This document shows positions 27,686 through 35,927 of a stretch of 64,000 bases of DNA, one piece after another. Under the pieces are notes generated by a model. That model was not told the DNA's origin and made no database searches. It was given only the letters and a program-made list of their open reading frames with translations. Numbering within the stretch: position 1 is the first letter of the stretch; every line of letters begins with the position of its first letter. Origin of the DNA: Candidatus Aalborgicola lynettensis (lineage in GTDB: Bacteria; Pseudomonadota; Gammaproteobacteria; Burkholderiales; Burkholderiaceae_C); NCBI GenBank assembly GCA_016719405.1, contig JADJZE010000022.1:145132-209131 (forward strand), given 5' to 3'. Position numbers and translations under genes: made by a program.

Positions 27686-30511
27686 CTAGATAACCACATT
27701 GACCAGTCGGCCCGGCACCACAACGACCTTCTTGGCCGGGGCACCGGCTGCAAACTGCACAAAGGCATCGCAGGCCAGCGCGGCGGCCTCGATGGCCTCT
27801 TTGGTCGCACCCGCGGGCACCACCACCGAACCACGCAATTTGCCGTTGATTTGCAGCACCAGTTCCACTTCGTCTTGTACCAGGGCGGCAGGATCCACCT
27901 CCGGCCAGGGTGCATCGAGCAAATCGCCCTGCAACACGGCGTACCCCAACTCACTCCACAGTGCGTGGGCAATGTGGGGCGTGGCAGGGTACAGGCAACG
28001 CAGCAGAATGGAGAAGCCCTCGATTAACGCCACCAGCAAATCGGGCGCAGGTGGCGATGATTCGGCCGTGGACGCGCCTGCGCCGGAGGTGGTGGCGTGG
28101 CCCTCCAGCGCATTGATCATCTTCATGGCGCCCGACACCACGGTGTTGTATTGCATGCGCTGGTAGTCGTAGTCCACCTGCTTGAGCACGGTGTGCATCT
28201 CGCGGCGCAGCAGTTTGGCTTGCTTGCCAAACTCAATGCCTTTTAGGCCTCCTGCGCCCGCCAGATGCGCGCGAGCAGCTATCAAATCCATAGCAGACAA
28301 CTTGACACCAAAGTTCCAGACCCGACGCAGAAAGCGGTAGCTGCCTTCCACCCCGGCGTCGTTCCACTCCAGCGTGGCTTCGGGCGGCGCGGTAAACATG
28401 GTGTACAGGCGCGCGGTGTCGGCACCGTATTGGGTAATCAGGTGCTGCGGATCGACGCCGTTGTTTTTGGACTTGGACATGGTGCCCACGCCCTCGTAGT
28501 CGATGGGGGTGCCCACAGGCAGCAGGCCGTCGCCGCTCTCGGCGGCGTTCTTGAGCTTGGCGCCCACCACCTTGCCACCGCCATCGAGCACGTGCTCCAC
28601 ATCGTGCGGCCAAAAATAGTCTTTGCCACCCTTGTCGGCTTTGCGCGAGTAGATGTGGTTGAGCACCATGCCCTGGGTCAGCAGCTTGGTAAAGGGCTCA
28701 TCCACCTTGACCAGGCCCAGATCGCGCATGACCTTGGTCCAGAAGCGCGCGTACAGCAGGTGCAGGATGGCGTGTTCGATACCGCCGATGTACTGATCCA
28801 TTCCGCTGCCGCCTTGGCCCCCGAGTGCCGCAGCGTTTTGGTCACGCATCCAGTAGTCGGTGCCGCCGGCCACCATGGCGTCGGCGTTTTTGGGGTCGCA
28901 GTAACGCATGTAGTACCACGAACTGTCCACAAAGGTGTCCATGGTGTCGGTCTCGCGCCGGGCAGCAGCGCCACACACCGGGCACACCACCCCGGCATGG
29001 AAACCTTCGTGTTTATGCAGCGGGTTTCCCGAGCCATCGGGCACGCAGTCTTGCGGCAACACCACAGGCAGGTCTTTTTCGGGCACCCGCACCGCGCCGT
29101 GTTCCGGACAATGGATGATGGGAATGGGCGTGCCCCAGTAGCGCTGGCGGCTCACGCCCCAGTCGCGCAGGCGCCAGGTGGTTTTTTTCTCTCCCAGGCC
29201 TTTGGCCTGCAGGGCGGCAGCCACTGCGTCCACGGCCTGCGCGTAGTTCAGGCCACTGAAAATGTCGGAATTGACGGTTGCGCCGCACTGCTTGTCGCCG
29301 TACCAGTCTTGCCAGCGGTCATAGTCGTAGCTTTGACCGTCCACATGCACTACGTCATTGATGTCGATGTTGTACTTCTTGGCAAAGGCGAAATCGCGCT
29401 CGTCATGGGCTGGCACCCCCATGACCGCACCATCGCCATAACCCATCAGCACATAGTTACCCACCCACACGTCCACCGGTTTGCCGGTAATGGGGTGCGT
29501 AACCTGCAGGCCGGTGGGCATGCCCAGCTTGTCTTTGACGGCCAGTTCCGCCTCGGTGGTACCACCGGCCTTGCATTCCTCGATGAATGCCGCCAAGCGC
29601 AGGTTGCCCTGGGCCGCGTGCACGGCCAAGGGGTGTTCTGGCGCCACGGCGCAGAAGGTGACGCCCATGATGGTGTCGGCGCGGGTGGTGAACACATACA
29701 TGCGGCCCGCCTCGCCTTCGGATGCGTCCACCGAATCGCCGACCAGCGTGCCATGGCTGTCCCGGATGTTGTGGGTGAAGGCAAAACGCACACCTTCACT
29801 CTTGCCAATCCAGTTTTCCTGCATCAGGCGCACCCGCTCGGGCCAACCGTGCAGAGTGGAGCGGGGATTGCCAATTTGGACGTGGTCCAGCAACTCTTGC
29901 GCGTAGTCGGTGATCTTGAGGTAGTAACCGGGAATTTCGCGCTTTTCGACCGTGGCACCGGTGCGCCAGCCTTTGCCGTCGATCACCTGCTCATTGGCCA
30001 GCACGGTCTGGTCCACCGGGTCCCAGTTGACGACCTGGGTCTTGCGGTAGGCGATGCCTTTTTCCAGCATTTTCAGGAACAGCCACTGGTTCCACTTGTA
30101 GTACGCAGGATCACAGGTGGCAACCTCACGGCTCCAGTCAATCGCCAAGCCCATGGCCTGCATCTGGCCCTTCATATAGGCGATGTTCTCGTAAGTCCAC
30201 TTGGCCGGGGGCACCTTGTTCTTCAGCGCGGCGTTTTCGGCCGGCAAACCAAACGCGTCCCAGCCCATGGGCATCAGGACGTTGTGCCCATTCATGCGCA
30301 GGTAGCGCGTGAGCATGTCGTTGATGGTGTAGTTGCGCACATGGCCCATGTGCAGCTTGCCACTGGGGTAAGGCAACATCGAACAGGCGTAAAACTTCTT
30401 TTTGGAGCCGTCTTCGCGCACCTGGTAGGCGGTGTGGCCGTTCCACAGGGGTTGTGCCCAATGGGCATGGGCGGCTTGTTCGATGTCCAGGTGTTGGTAC
30501 TTGTCTTGCAT
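27686..30511 (-). CDS. leuS: Leucyl-tRNA synthetase
   Basis: Class I synthetase with the HMGH signature (HIGH type) in SGKLHMGHVRNY (about 54-57) and TMSKSKNN (KMSKS type, first Lys replaced by Thr) near 677; editing domain between. At 941 residues it is about 70 longer than most bacterial LeuRS. Part of the excess is a palindromic repeat read in frame near residue 742 (MDLIAARAHLAGAGGL), and another part is a low-complexity TTSGAGASTAESSPPAPD stretch in the anticodon-binding region. It leads the leuS-lptE pair. Confidence 0.97.
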   Translation of the reverse strand: MQDKYQHLDIEQAAHAHWAQPLWNGHTAYQVREDGSKKKFYACSMLPYPSGKLHMGHVRNYTINDMLTRYLRMNGHNVLMPMGWDAFGLPAENAALKNKVPPAKWTYENIAYMKGQMQAMGLAIDWSREVATCDPAYYKWNQWLFLKMLEKGIAYRKTQVVNWDPVDQTVLANEQVIDGKGWRTGATVEKREIPGYYLKITDYAQELLDHVQIGNPRSTLHGWPERVRLMQENWIGKSEGVRFAFTHNIRDSHGTLVGDSVDASEGEAGRMYVFTTRADTIMGVTFCAVAPEHPLAVHAAQGNLRLAAFIEECKAGGTTEAELAVKDKLGMPTGLQVTHPITGKPVDVWVGNYVLMGYGDGAVMGVPAHDERDFAFAKKYNIDINDVVHVDGQSYDYDRWQDWYGDKQCGATVNSDIFSGLNYAQAVDAVAAALQAKGLGEKKTTWRLRDWGVSRQRYWGTPIPIIHCPEHGAVRVPEKDLPVVLPQDCVPDGSGNPLHKHEGFHAGVVCPVCGAAARRETDTMDTFVDSSWYYMRYCDPKNADAMVAGGTDYWMRDQNAAALGGQGGSGMDQYIGGIEHAILHLLYARFWTKVMRDLGLVKVDEPFTKLLTQGMVLNHIYSRKADKGGKDYFWPHDVEHVLDGGGKVVGAKLKNAAESGDGLLPVGTPIDYEGVGTMSKSKNNGVDPQHLITQYGADTARLYTMFTAPPEATLEWNDAGVEGSYRFLRRVWNFGVKLSAMDLIAARAHLAGAGGLKGIEFGKQAKLLRREMHTVLKQVDYDYQRMQYNTVVSGAMKMINALEGHATTSGAGASTAESSPPAPDLLVALIEGFSILLRCLYPATPHIAHALWSELGYAVLQGDLLDAPWPEVDPAALVQDEVELVLQINGKLRGSVVVPAGATKEAIEAAALACDAFVQFAAGAPAKKVVVVPGRLVNVVI
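28241..28296 (-). repeat. Palindromic element, copy 5, in frame inside leuS
   Basis: Read in the gene direction, TGCTATGGATTTGATAGCT gives the first stem and CTCGCGCGCATCTGGCGG the second region. It encodes AMDLIAARAHLAGAGG, the same reading frame as in SrkA (IDLIAACACLACG). Confidence 0.8.
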
Positions 30512-30520
30512 GGGTAATGG

Positions 30521-30538
30521 GGCAACCGTGCGGTTGCC
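30521..30538. promoter_or_regulatory. Perfect hairpin just upstream of leuS
   Basis: GGCAACCG-TG-CGGTTGCC is a perfect 8-pair stem nine bases before the leuS start. No good Shine-Dalgarno lies between it and the ATG, so it could affect ribosome access. Its role is inferred. Confidence 0.4.
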
Positions 30539-30633
30539 AGGAGAAGTGCTTGTGGGGGATTTTAGGGGCAGCAGGCCACTGCGTCCGTGGCACCCAGAGG
30601 CTGCACGCTGCCGCCGGGGCCGACTGACCTGCT

Positions 30634-31062
30634 TTATGGGGCTGGCGCGCTACCGGGGTCGGCCACAAAACCGATGCGGGTCAAACCCACCCGGTGTGCC
30701 AAGCCCATAAATTCCACCACCCGGCCATAGGGTACGGCGGTATCCGCCTTGAGCTGTACCTCGGTGTTGGGATTGTCCTGGGCCGTTTTCTCTAGGGCTT
30801 GGGCCAATGCCGCCGCATCCAGTGGCCGGTCGTTCACATAGACGGTGCCGGCCTTGTCAATCACCACCGCAATGGCGCGCGGCGCCTCGGTGGCTGTGGC
30901 CCCCTGCGTTTGCGGCAACTCCACTTTGACGGCGCTCACCATCAGGGGTGCGGTCAGGATAAAGATCACCACCAGCACCAGCATCACGTCAACCAGTGGC
31001 GTGACGTTGATGTCACTCATAGGCTGCGATGCGGGGGTGCGCTCCAGGCGGCCGAAACTCAT
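30634..31062 (-). CDS. exbD: ExbD/TolR-type biopolymer transport protein
   Basis: A 142-residue protein with a cytoplasmic start, one membrane helix holding the proton-carrying Asp (TPLVDVMLVLVVIF) and a periplasmic domain. With ExbB it forms a proton-driven motor for TonB (or Tol) systems in the inner membrane. It overlaps exbB by four bases (ATGA). ExbD and TolR cannot be fully separated by sequence, but the position next to dapB matches exbBD in relatives. Confidence 0.9.
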   Translation of the reverse strand: MSFGRLERTPASQPMSDINVTPLVDVMLVLVVIFILTAPLMVSAVKVELPQTQGATATEAPRAIAVVIDKAGTVYVNDRPLDAAALAQALEKTAQDNPNTEVQLKADTAVPYGRVVEFMGLAHRVGLTRIGFVADPGSAPAP

Positions 31063-31706
31063 GGCTGCTTATTGGTTAACAACAACTCACGTAGATCACG
31101 GGCAAAGCCCTCGAGATCGGCCTCAATGCGCCCAATGCTGCGCCCCATGACGTTGTAGGCCAGCACGGCCGGGATGGCCACCGCCAAGCCGGCTGCGGTC
31201 ATGATGAGGGCCTCGCCCACCGGACCGGAAATCTTGTCAATGCTGACCTGGCCGGCCCCGGCAATTCCCACCAACGCATGGTAAATACCCCACACGGTAC
31301 CGAGCAAACCCACAAACGGCGCAATGGAACCCACCGTGGCCAACAACACCTGTCCGGAATGTAGTTTGAGCAAAACACCATGCAAAGCGTCGCGCAACAC
31401 CCGCGTCAACTGCTGAGAACGGTCACCGGCAACGGCCAAGGTGCCATCGGCCTGAATTTGGGTGGACTGCACCAATGGGCTGACCAGGCCTTCCCGGTCA
31501 AACACCTGCACACCGCGCAAGCCGTCTTCCAGGGTTTTGGCTTGCCAGAACGCAGCCGTGCCCCGTTCCACATCGGCATGGGCACGTTGCAATACCCAAC
31601 TTTTCCACACGATGACCACCCAGCTGCACACCGACATGGCCAGCAAAGTCAGCGCCACGCCGCGGCTGATGGCGTCGCCCTGCAAAAACAGATCCAGCAT
31701 GCTCAT
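31059..31706 (-). CDS. exbB: MotA/TolQ/ExbB proton channel protein
   Basis: A 215-residue inner-membrane protein with three helices and the family's Gly-rich third-helix region (IAPFVGLLGTVWGIYHALV, then GPVGEALIMTAAGLAVAIPA). It overlaps dapB by four bases upstream and exbD by four downstream, so all three genes are coupled. Confidence 0.92.
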   Translation of the reverse strand: MSMLDLFLQGDAISRGVALTLLAMSVCSWVVIVWKSWVLQRAHADVERGTAAFWQAKTLEDGLRGVQVFDREGLVSPLVQSTQIQADGTLAVAGDRSQQLTRVLRDALHGVLLKLHSGQVLLATVGSIAPFVGLLGTVWGIYHALVGIAGAGQVSIDKISGPVGEALIMTAAGLAVAIPAVLAYNVMGRSIGRIEADLEGFARDLRELLLTNKQP

Positions 31707-32506
31707 TGGAGACCCAACACGTCGTACATATCAAACAAACCCGCCTTGCGCCCGGCCAAAAATCGCACCGCACGCAAACTGCCCTGGGCATAGGTCACGC
31801 GGCTGGACGACTTGTGGCTGATCTCGATGCGCTCACCGATCCCGGCAAACAGCACCGTATGGTCACCCACAATGTCGCCGCCGCGGATGGTGGCAAAGCC
31901 GATGGAGGACGGGTCGCGCTCACCGGTGACGCCCTCACGTGCATACACGGCGCAGTCTTTCAGGTCGCGCCCCAAAGCACCTGCAATCACTTCGCCCATT
32001 TTGAGTGCCGTACCCGACGGCGCATCAACCTTGAAGCGGTGGTGGGCCTCGACAATTTCGATGTCGTAGCCGTTGGACAGGGCCTTGGCCGCCATCTCCA
32101 GCAACTTGAGCGTGACGTTGACGCCCACACTCATGTTGGGGGCCAACACAATGGGAATACTTTGGGCAAAAACCGCAATTTCGGCCTTTTGGACCTCGGT
32201 AAACCCGGTGGTACCAATGACGGCCGCGACGCCTTTGTCCCGGCACACGCGCAGGTGCGCCAAGGTGCCTTCGGGGCGGGTGAAATCGATCAAAACATCG
32301 CTATGCTGCAGGCCTTTTGCCAAGTCGTCGGTGATGTGAACCCCGGTCACTTGTCCGGCAAAAGCCCCGGCATCCTGGCCCAGCGCGGCATGGCCCACCC
32401 GGTCCAGCGCACCGGTGAGGGTGCAGTCGTCTGCCGCACACACGGCCTCAATCAGCATCTGCCCCATGCGACCCGTCGCTCCGGCTATGGCAATTTTGTG
32501 ATTCAT
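31703..32506 (-). CDS. dapB: 4-hydroxy-tetrahydrodipicolinate reductase
   Basis: A 267-residue NAD(P)H-dependent enzyme of lysine and diaminopimelate synthesis. It has the dinucleotide loop IAGATGRMGQM, the GTTGF segment and the catalytic EAHHRFKVDAPSGTA, with His and Lys kept and the third His of the usual HHRHK replaced by Phe. The start MNHKIAIAG at 32506 is standard. The gene lies 31 bases after bamE. Confidence 0.96.
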   Translation of the reverse strand: MNHKIAIAGATGRMGQMLIEAVCAADDCTLTGALDRVGHAALGQDAGAFAGQVTGVHITDDLAKGLQHSDVLIDFTRPEGTLAHLRVCRDKGVAAVIGTTGFTEVQKAEIAVFAQSIPIVLAPNMSVGVNVTLKLLEMAAKALSNGYDIEIVEAHHRFKVDAPSGTALKMGEVIAGALGRDLKDCAVYAREGVTGERDPSSIGFATIRGGDIVGDHTVLFAGIGERIEISHKSSSRVTYAQGSLRAVRFLAGRKAGLFDMYDVLGLQ

Positions 32507-32537
32507 GGAATTCCGTTTCAAACTATGGAGCAGGGGG

Positions 32538-33086
32538 CTATTGGGCTGGGGGTTCCAGCGGCGGGTACACCACTTCCGGTGCAGCAACCGACGCGGCCGG
32601 GACGGATGCCGGTTTCGGCTCCACCGGGAATTTTTCCAGGCTCTTGGGCGACGCTTCCAGAACCGGCAAAACGCCGGTTTGCACCGGTGTACGCAGGGTC
32701 GATACAAACTCGACTTCACTGGGCAGGTCGTCCGCTTCCACGCGGTCAACCACATTATTTTTAAAGAAAACGGTTACCTTGCGCGACTGGGGTTCTGAGC
32801 GCTGGCGCTTGAGTGTGAAGACGTAATCCCATCGATCGGCATGGAATACGCTGGTGAGCAAAGCCGTTCCCAGCACATCGCGCACCATGGCCCGGGGCAT
32901 GCCTGGCTTCAACACCGCCAATTGCTCGCGGGTCACCACATTGCCCTGCACCACATCAATTTTGTAAGGTGAAACAACGGAGGCGGCCTTGACGCTGGCC
33001 TCATTGATGCTGCTGCAAGCCGCCACACCGGTTAAGGCAAACGCTATCAAGGTGAATTGCAAGCGACGGCACGGGTGATCAAACAT
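32538..33086 (-). CDS. bamE: Outer membrane assembly lipoprotein BamE
   Basis: A 182-residue lipoprotein of the Bam complex. The lipobox is VAAC followed by SS. The SmpA/OmlA core is seen in YKIDVVQGNVVTREQL, LKPGMPRAMVRDVLGTALL and FHADRWDYVF. A long Pro/Val-rich tail follows. ATG 33086 (MFDHPC) is chosen because the signal peptide starts there. It diverges from fur with 86 bases between, the conserved arrangement in this order of bacteria. Confidence 0.92.
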   Translation of the reverse strand: MFDHPCRRLQFTLIAFALTGVAACSSINEASVKAASVVSPYKIDVVQGNVVTREQLAVLKPGMPRAMVRDVLGTALLTSVFHADRWDYVFTLKRQRSEPQSRKVTVFFKNNVVDRVEADDLPSEVEFVSTLRTPVQTGVLPVLEASPKSLEKFPVEPKPASVPAASVAAPEVVYPPLEPPAQ

Positions 33087-33172
33087 GGATACGTTGCGGG
33101 AGATATGATCGCACCATTGTAGCGGCAGCCCTTTTACGCCCCCCACTTGAACCCCCCGCTGGAACCACGCGC

Positions 33173-33619
33173 ATGACCAATATCGAGGAATTGAAAAGTA
33201 CCGGCCTCAAAGCCACCATTCCACGGTTGAAAATACTTGAAGTGTTCCAGCGCAGCACCGAGCGCCACATGACGGCGGAAGACGTGTACCGTGTTTTGCT
33301 ACAGGAGCGCTCGGATGTAGGCCTGGCCACCGTCTACCGGGTACTCACCCAGTTTGAACAGGCCAGCATTTTGAGTCGCAGTCACTTTGAGAGTGGCAAG
33401 GCGGTTTACGAACTGAACGAAGGGCAACACCACGACCATCTGGTGTGTCTGGACTGCGGCAAAGTAGAAGAGTTTTACGACGCCGAAATCGAGAAACGCC
33501 AGCACGCCGTCGCCAAGGCAAAGGGGTTTTGCATTACCGACCACGCCCTGAGTCTATACGCTACCTGCGCCAAACCGAACTGCCCCAACAAGCCGGGCAA
33601 CGCGTCACCACGGGGCTAG
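33173..33619 (+). CDS. fur: Ferric uptake regulator
   Basis: A 148-residue iron-responsive repressor. It has an N-terminal winged helix (LKATIPRLKILEVFQ; DVGLATVYRVLTQFEQAS), metal site HHDHLVCLDCGKVEEF, and a second cysteine pair in CAKPNC. It represses iron uptake genes when Fe2+ is bound. The start follows a short divergent promoter region shared with bamE. Confidence 0.97.
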   Translation: MTNIEELKSTGLKATIPRLKILEVFQRSTERHMTAEDVYRVLLQERSDVGLATVYRVLTQFEQASILSRSHFESGKAVYELNEGQHHDHLVCLDCGKVEEFYDAEIEKRQHAVAKAKGFCITDHALSLYATCAKPNCPNKPGNASPRG

Positions 33620-33646
33620 CGCGTAGCCGCAACGCGGCACACAACT

Positions 33647-34597
33647 TCAGTCTTCGCCGTTCATCGCCTTGCGGTGGCGTTCAACGAATTCTTGGTAGGT
33701 ATCAATCCCCCGCAATTGCAAAATGGTGTTGCGCACCGCGGCCTCCACCAGCACCGCAATGTTGCGTCCGGCCAAAACCTGAATCACGACCTTGCGCACC
33801 GGAATGCCCAACACGTCCTGCGTCAACGGTTCATAAGGAATACGCTCGTATTCCCGCTCCATGGTTTCCTTGCGCACCAAGTGCACAATGAGCTTGAGCC
33901 GCATCTTGCGACGCACTGCAGTTTCGCCAAAGATGCCCCGAATATCCAGCAAGCCGATACCGCGCACCTCCAGCAGGTTTTGCAGCAGTTCGGGGCAACG
34001 GCCTTCAATGGTGGTCTGGTTGATGCGGTACAAATCCACCGCGTCATCGGCCACCAGGCCATTGCCGCGCGAAATCAGCTCCAAGCCCAACTCGCTCTTA
34101 CCCAGGCCGGATTCGCCGGTAATCAGCACGCCCAGGCCCAAAATATCCATAAACACGCCGTGCATGGACGAGCGATCGGCAAAATGCTTGGATAAATACG
34201 CCCGCAGCACATCAATCACGAACGCTGACGACTCCTTGGTCGCAAACATGGGAATTTGTGCGCGTTCGCACATGGCCAGCAACGCTGACGGTGCCACTTG
34301 ACTATCTGCCAGTACCAGGACCGGAGGCTCCAGGGTGACAATGCGTGCAATGCGCCTGGCGCAATCTTCCGGCGTGGCATTGGTAAGGTAGGCGATTTCG
34401 CGCTCACCCAGTATTTGCGCCCGGTAAGGATGGATGTAATTCAGGTACCCGACCAGATCGGCGCCGGAGCGCGCCTCGCGCACGGCCACTTCATCGAATC
34501 GCCGCTCCGAGGCGCCCAAACCTGCCACCCATTCCCAGTGCAACCGCGCGCGAAACTCTTCAAACAGAACATCGGCACTGACAACGGTAGGTTTCAC
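33647..34597 (-). CDS. hprK: HPr kinase/phosphorylase
   Basis: A 316-residue bifunctional enzyme that phosphorylates HPr on serine and removes the phosphate. The P-loop is GESGLGKS near 162, followed by the HPrK signature region (LISRGNGLVADDAVDL; IRGIFGETAVRRKMRL). It lies 27 bases after ptsN on the same strand, as in the conserved hpf-ptsN-hprK set of nitrogen-PTS genes. Confidence 0.96.
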   Translation of the reverse strand: MKPTVVSADVLFEEFRARLHWEWVAGLGASERRFDEVAVREARSGADLVGYLNYIHPYRAQILGEREIAYLTNATPEDCARRIARIVTLEPPVLVLADSQVAPSALLAMCERAQIPMFATKESSAFVIDVLRAYLSKHFADRSSMHGVFMDILGLGVLITGESGLGKSELGLELISRGNGLVADDAVDLYRINQTTIEGRCPELLQNLLEVRGIGLLDIRGIFGETAVRRKMRLKLIVHLVRKETMEREYERIPYEPLTQDVLGIPVRKVVIQVLAGRNIAVLVEAAVRNTILQLRGIDTYQEFVERHRKAMNGED

Positions 34598-34624
34598 GGC
34601 CTGCTCCCAGCGGAGGTGGATTGG

Positions 34625-35107
34625 TCAGCTGACCTGTGCGGAGGATTGCCAGCCGAAGATCAGATCGTGCAATTCCTCTGCGCCGGCAGCCGACACCAAC
34701 TTCTCGCGTAAATTTGCATCGCTGAGCAATTCCGCAATTTCCGACAGGATTTCAAGGTGTTTTTGGGTAGCCGCTTCTGGCACCAGCAAAAAAATCAGCA
34801 GATCGACTGCCTTGTCATCTGGCGCATCAAAACCAATGGGCTTGGCCAGCTGGAACACCGCCGCCAACGGCGCACGCAGGCCCTTGATGCGACCATGCGG
34901 AATGGCAACACCGTGCCCCAAACCTGTGGAACCCAGACGCTCACGCGAAAACAGGCTGTCGGTGACCAACGCCCGGCTCAAGCCATGCAAATTCTCGAAC
35001 AACAAACCGGCCTCTTCAAATGCCCGTTTTTTGCTGGTGACGTCAACCTTCGCAAGGACTTGCGCGGAAGACAGGATGCTGGCTAAGCGGTTCATAGTGT
35101 GGGCCAA
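34625..35107 (-). CDS. ptsN: Nitrogen PTS EIIA component
   Basis: A 160-residue EIIA-Ntr protein with the phospho-accepting His in GHGVAIPHGRIKGL (about residue 66). It takes part in the regulatory PTS that links nitrogen and potassium balance. A strong hairpin with a T-run lies immediately before the gene (35113-35150), so its expression may depend on read-through from hpf or on a promoter hidden near the hairpin. Confidence 0.93.
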   Translation of the reverse strand: MAHTMNRLASILSSAQVLAKVDVTSKKRAFEEAGLLFENLHGLSRALVTDSLFSRERLGSTGLGHGVAIPHGRIKGLRAPLAAVFQLAKPIGFDAPDDKAVDLLIFLLVPEAATQKHLEILSEIAELLSDANLREKLVSAAGAEELHDLIFGWQSSAQVS

Positions 35108-35112
35108 TTATG

Positions 35113-35150
35113 CACATAAAAAAAACCGCCCGTGTGAGGTGGCGGTTTTT
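35113..35150 (-). terminator. Intrinsic terminator between hpf and ptsN
   Basis: A perfect 10-pair stem (AAAAACCGCC and GGCGGTTTTT) with a 10-base loop. Reading leftward (hpf direction) the second arm runs into eight T's, the standard shape. The T-run ends only about 25 bases before the ptsN start. Confidence 0.88.
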
Positions 35151-35205
35151 GCGACGCACGATTAGGGTGCGTAACTTAGGGCGATGCACGGTCAGGATGC
35201 GCGCC

Positions 35206-35535
35206 CTACATCAGGCGTTTGGGTGCATCGTGGTGGTGGTCTTGCAGGCGGTCTTTATGGCGTACCACCTGGCGATCCAGCTTATCCACCAATTCGTCCA
35301 CGGCAGCGTACAGATCCTCATGGGCACTTTCGGCAAACAAATCACTGCCTTTGACATGGATATTGCATTCCGCACGCTGCCGTCGCTCTTTCTCCTTCTG
35401 TTTCTCAACGGTTAGCAGCACTTTGACATCGACCACTTGGTCAAAATGTCGCATGATTCGATCAAGCTTGGTCGTGACATAACTGCGCAGAGCCGGGGTA
35501 ACTTCCAGGTGGTGACCGCTGATCGTCAGATTCAT
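35206..35535 (-). CDS. hpf: Ribosome hibernation promoting factor (short form)
   Basis: A 109-residue HPF/RaiA-type protein (MNLTISGHHLEVTPALRSYV; HVKGSDLFAESAHEDLYAAV) that binds the 30S subunit in stationary phase. A strong GGAGG site lies six bases before the start. In many relatives rpoN precedes it; here no rpoN is found, and corA lies divergently upstream. Confidence 0.95.
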   Translation of the reverse strand: MNLTISGHHLEVTPALRSYVTTKLDRIMRHFDQVVDVKVLLTVEKQKEKERRQRAECNIHVKGSDLFAESAHEDLYAAVDELVDKLDRQVVRHKDRLQDHHHDAPKRLM

Positions 35536-35830
35536 AAATAGCCTCCAGTTTCACTCGGGGTTGAAAAAGCCTCCCGCACCGCGCGGTCGGCACACAAACC
35601 AAAACACATCTTCAATATCGAACCTCGTGGCTTTCATAATGCGCCCGAACGCCCGGAATTGCAATGATTTTTCGGAACTTTGTGCCGGGGCCCCAATTTC
35701 AAGGACTGCGGGCCAATGCAGCACAAACCCGTGCCTGGCGCAGGGTAAAAAGAGCGACCCCAGCCGTCAATTGCGATAGCACGATGCGATAATTTGCACC
35801 TTCATTACTCCCGGAGCAAACGCCTTGGAA

Positions 35831-35922
35831 ACCTACCCCAGTCGGTAGCTTTCAACTCCCATCCACGCATCGGGGTTGAAAGCAAACCCAACCCGCCCAT
35901 CGATGCAACCCACCCCGGGAGT
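35831..35922 (+). promoter_or_regulatory. Structured leader of corA with two possible folds
   Basis: The 392 bases between hpf and corA (35536-35927) hold no gene. Near corA, 35833-35848 forms CTACC/GGTAG and 35848-35883 forms a 12-pair stem GCTTTCAACTCC/GGGGTTGAAAGC (one T-G). The left arm also contains ACTCCC (35855-35860), exactly complementary to GGGAGT (35917-35922), the corA ribosome site. The right arm GGGTTG can pair with CAACCC near 35906. These pairings exclude one another, as in a translational switch. A metal signal is inferred from the gene controlled; it does not match riboswitch consensuses I know. Confidence 0.5.
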
Positions 35923-35927
35923 GAGCC

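Noticed and set aside
28265..30517. A 750-codon open frame antisense to leuS; similar long ones oppose kup (12590-14479) and pntAB (39147-41159; 41362-42711)
   Set aside because: Each is the mirror of a certain enzyme gene; their length comes from GC bias at third positions.
35831..35927. ykoY/yybP manganese or M-box magnesium riboswitch
   Set aside because: Conserved cores of those classes are not seen; reported instead as an unnamed structured leader.
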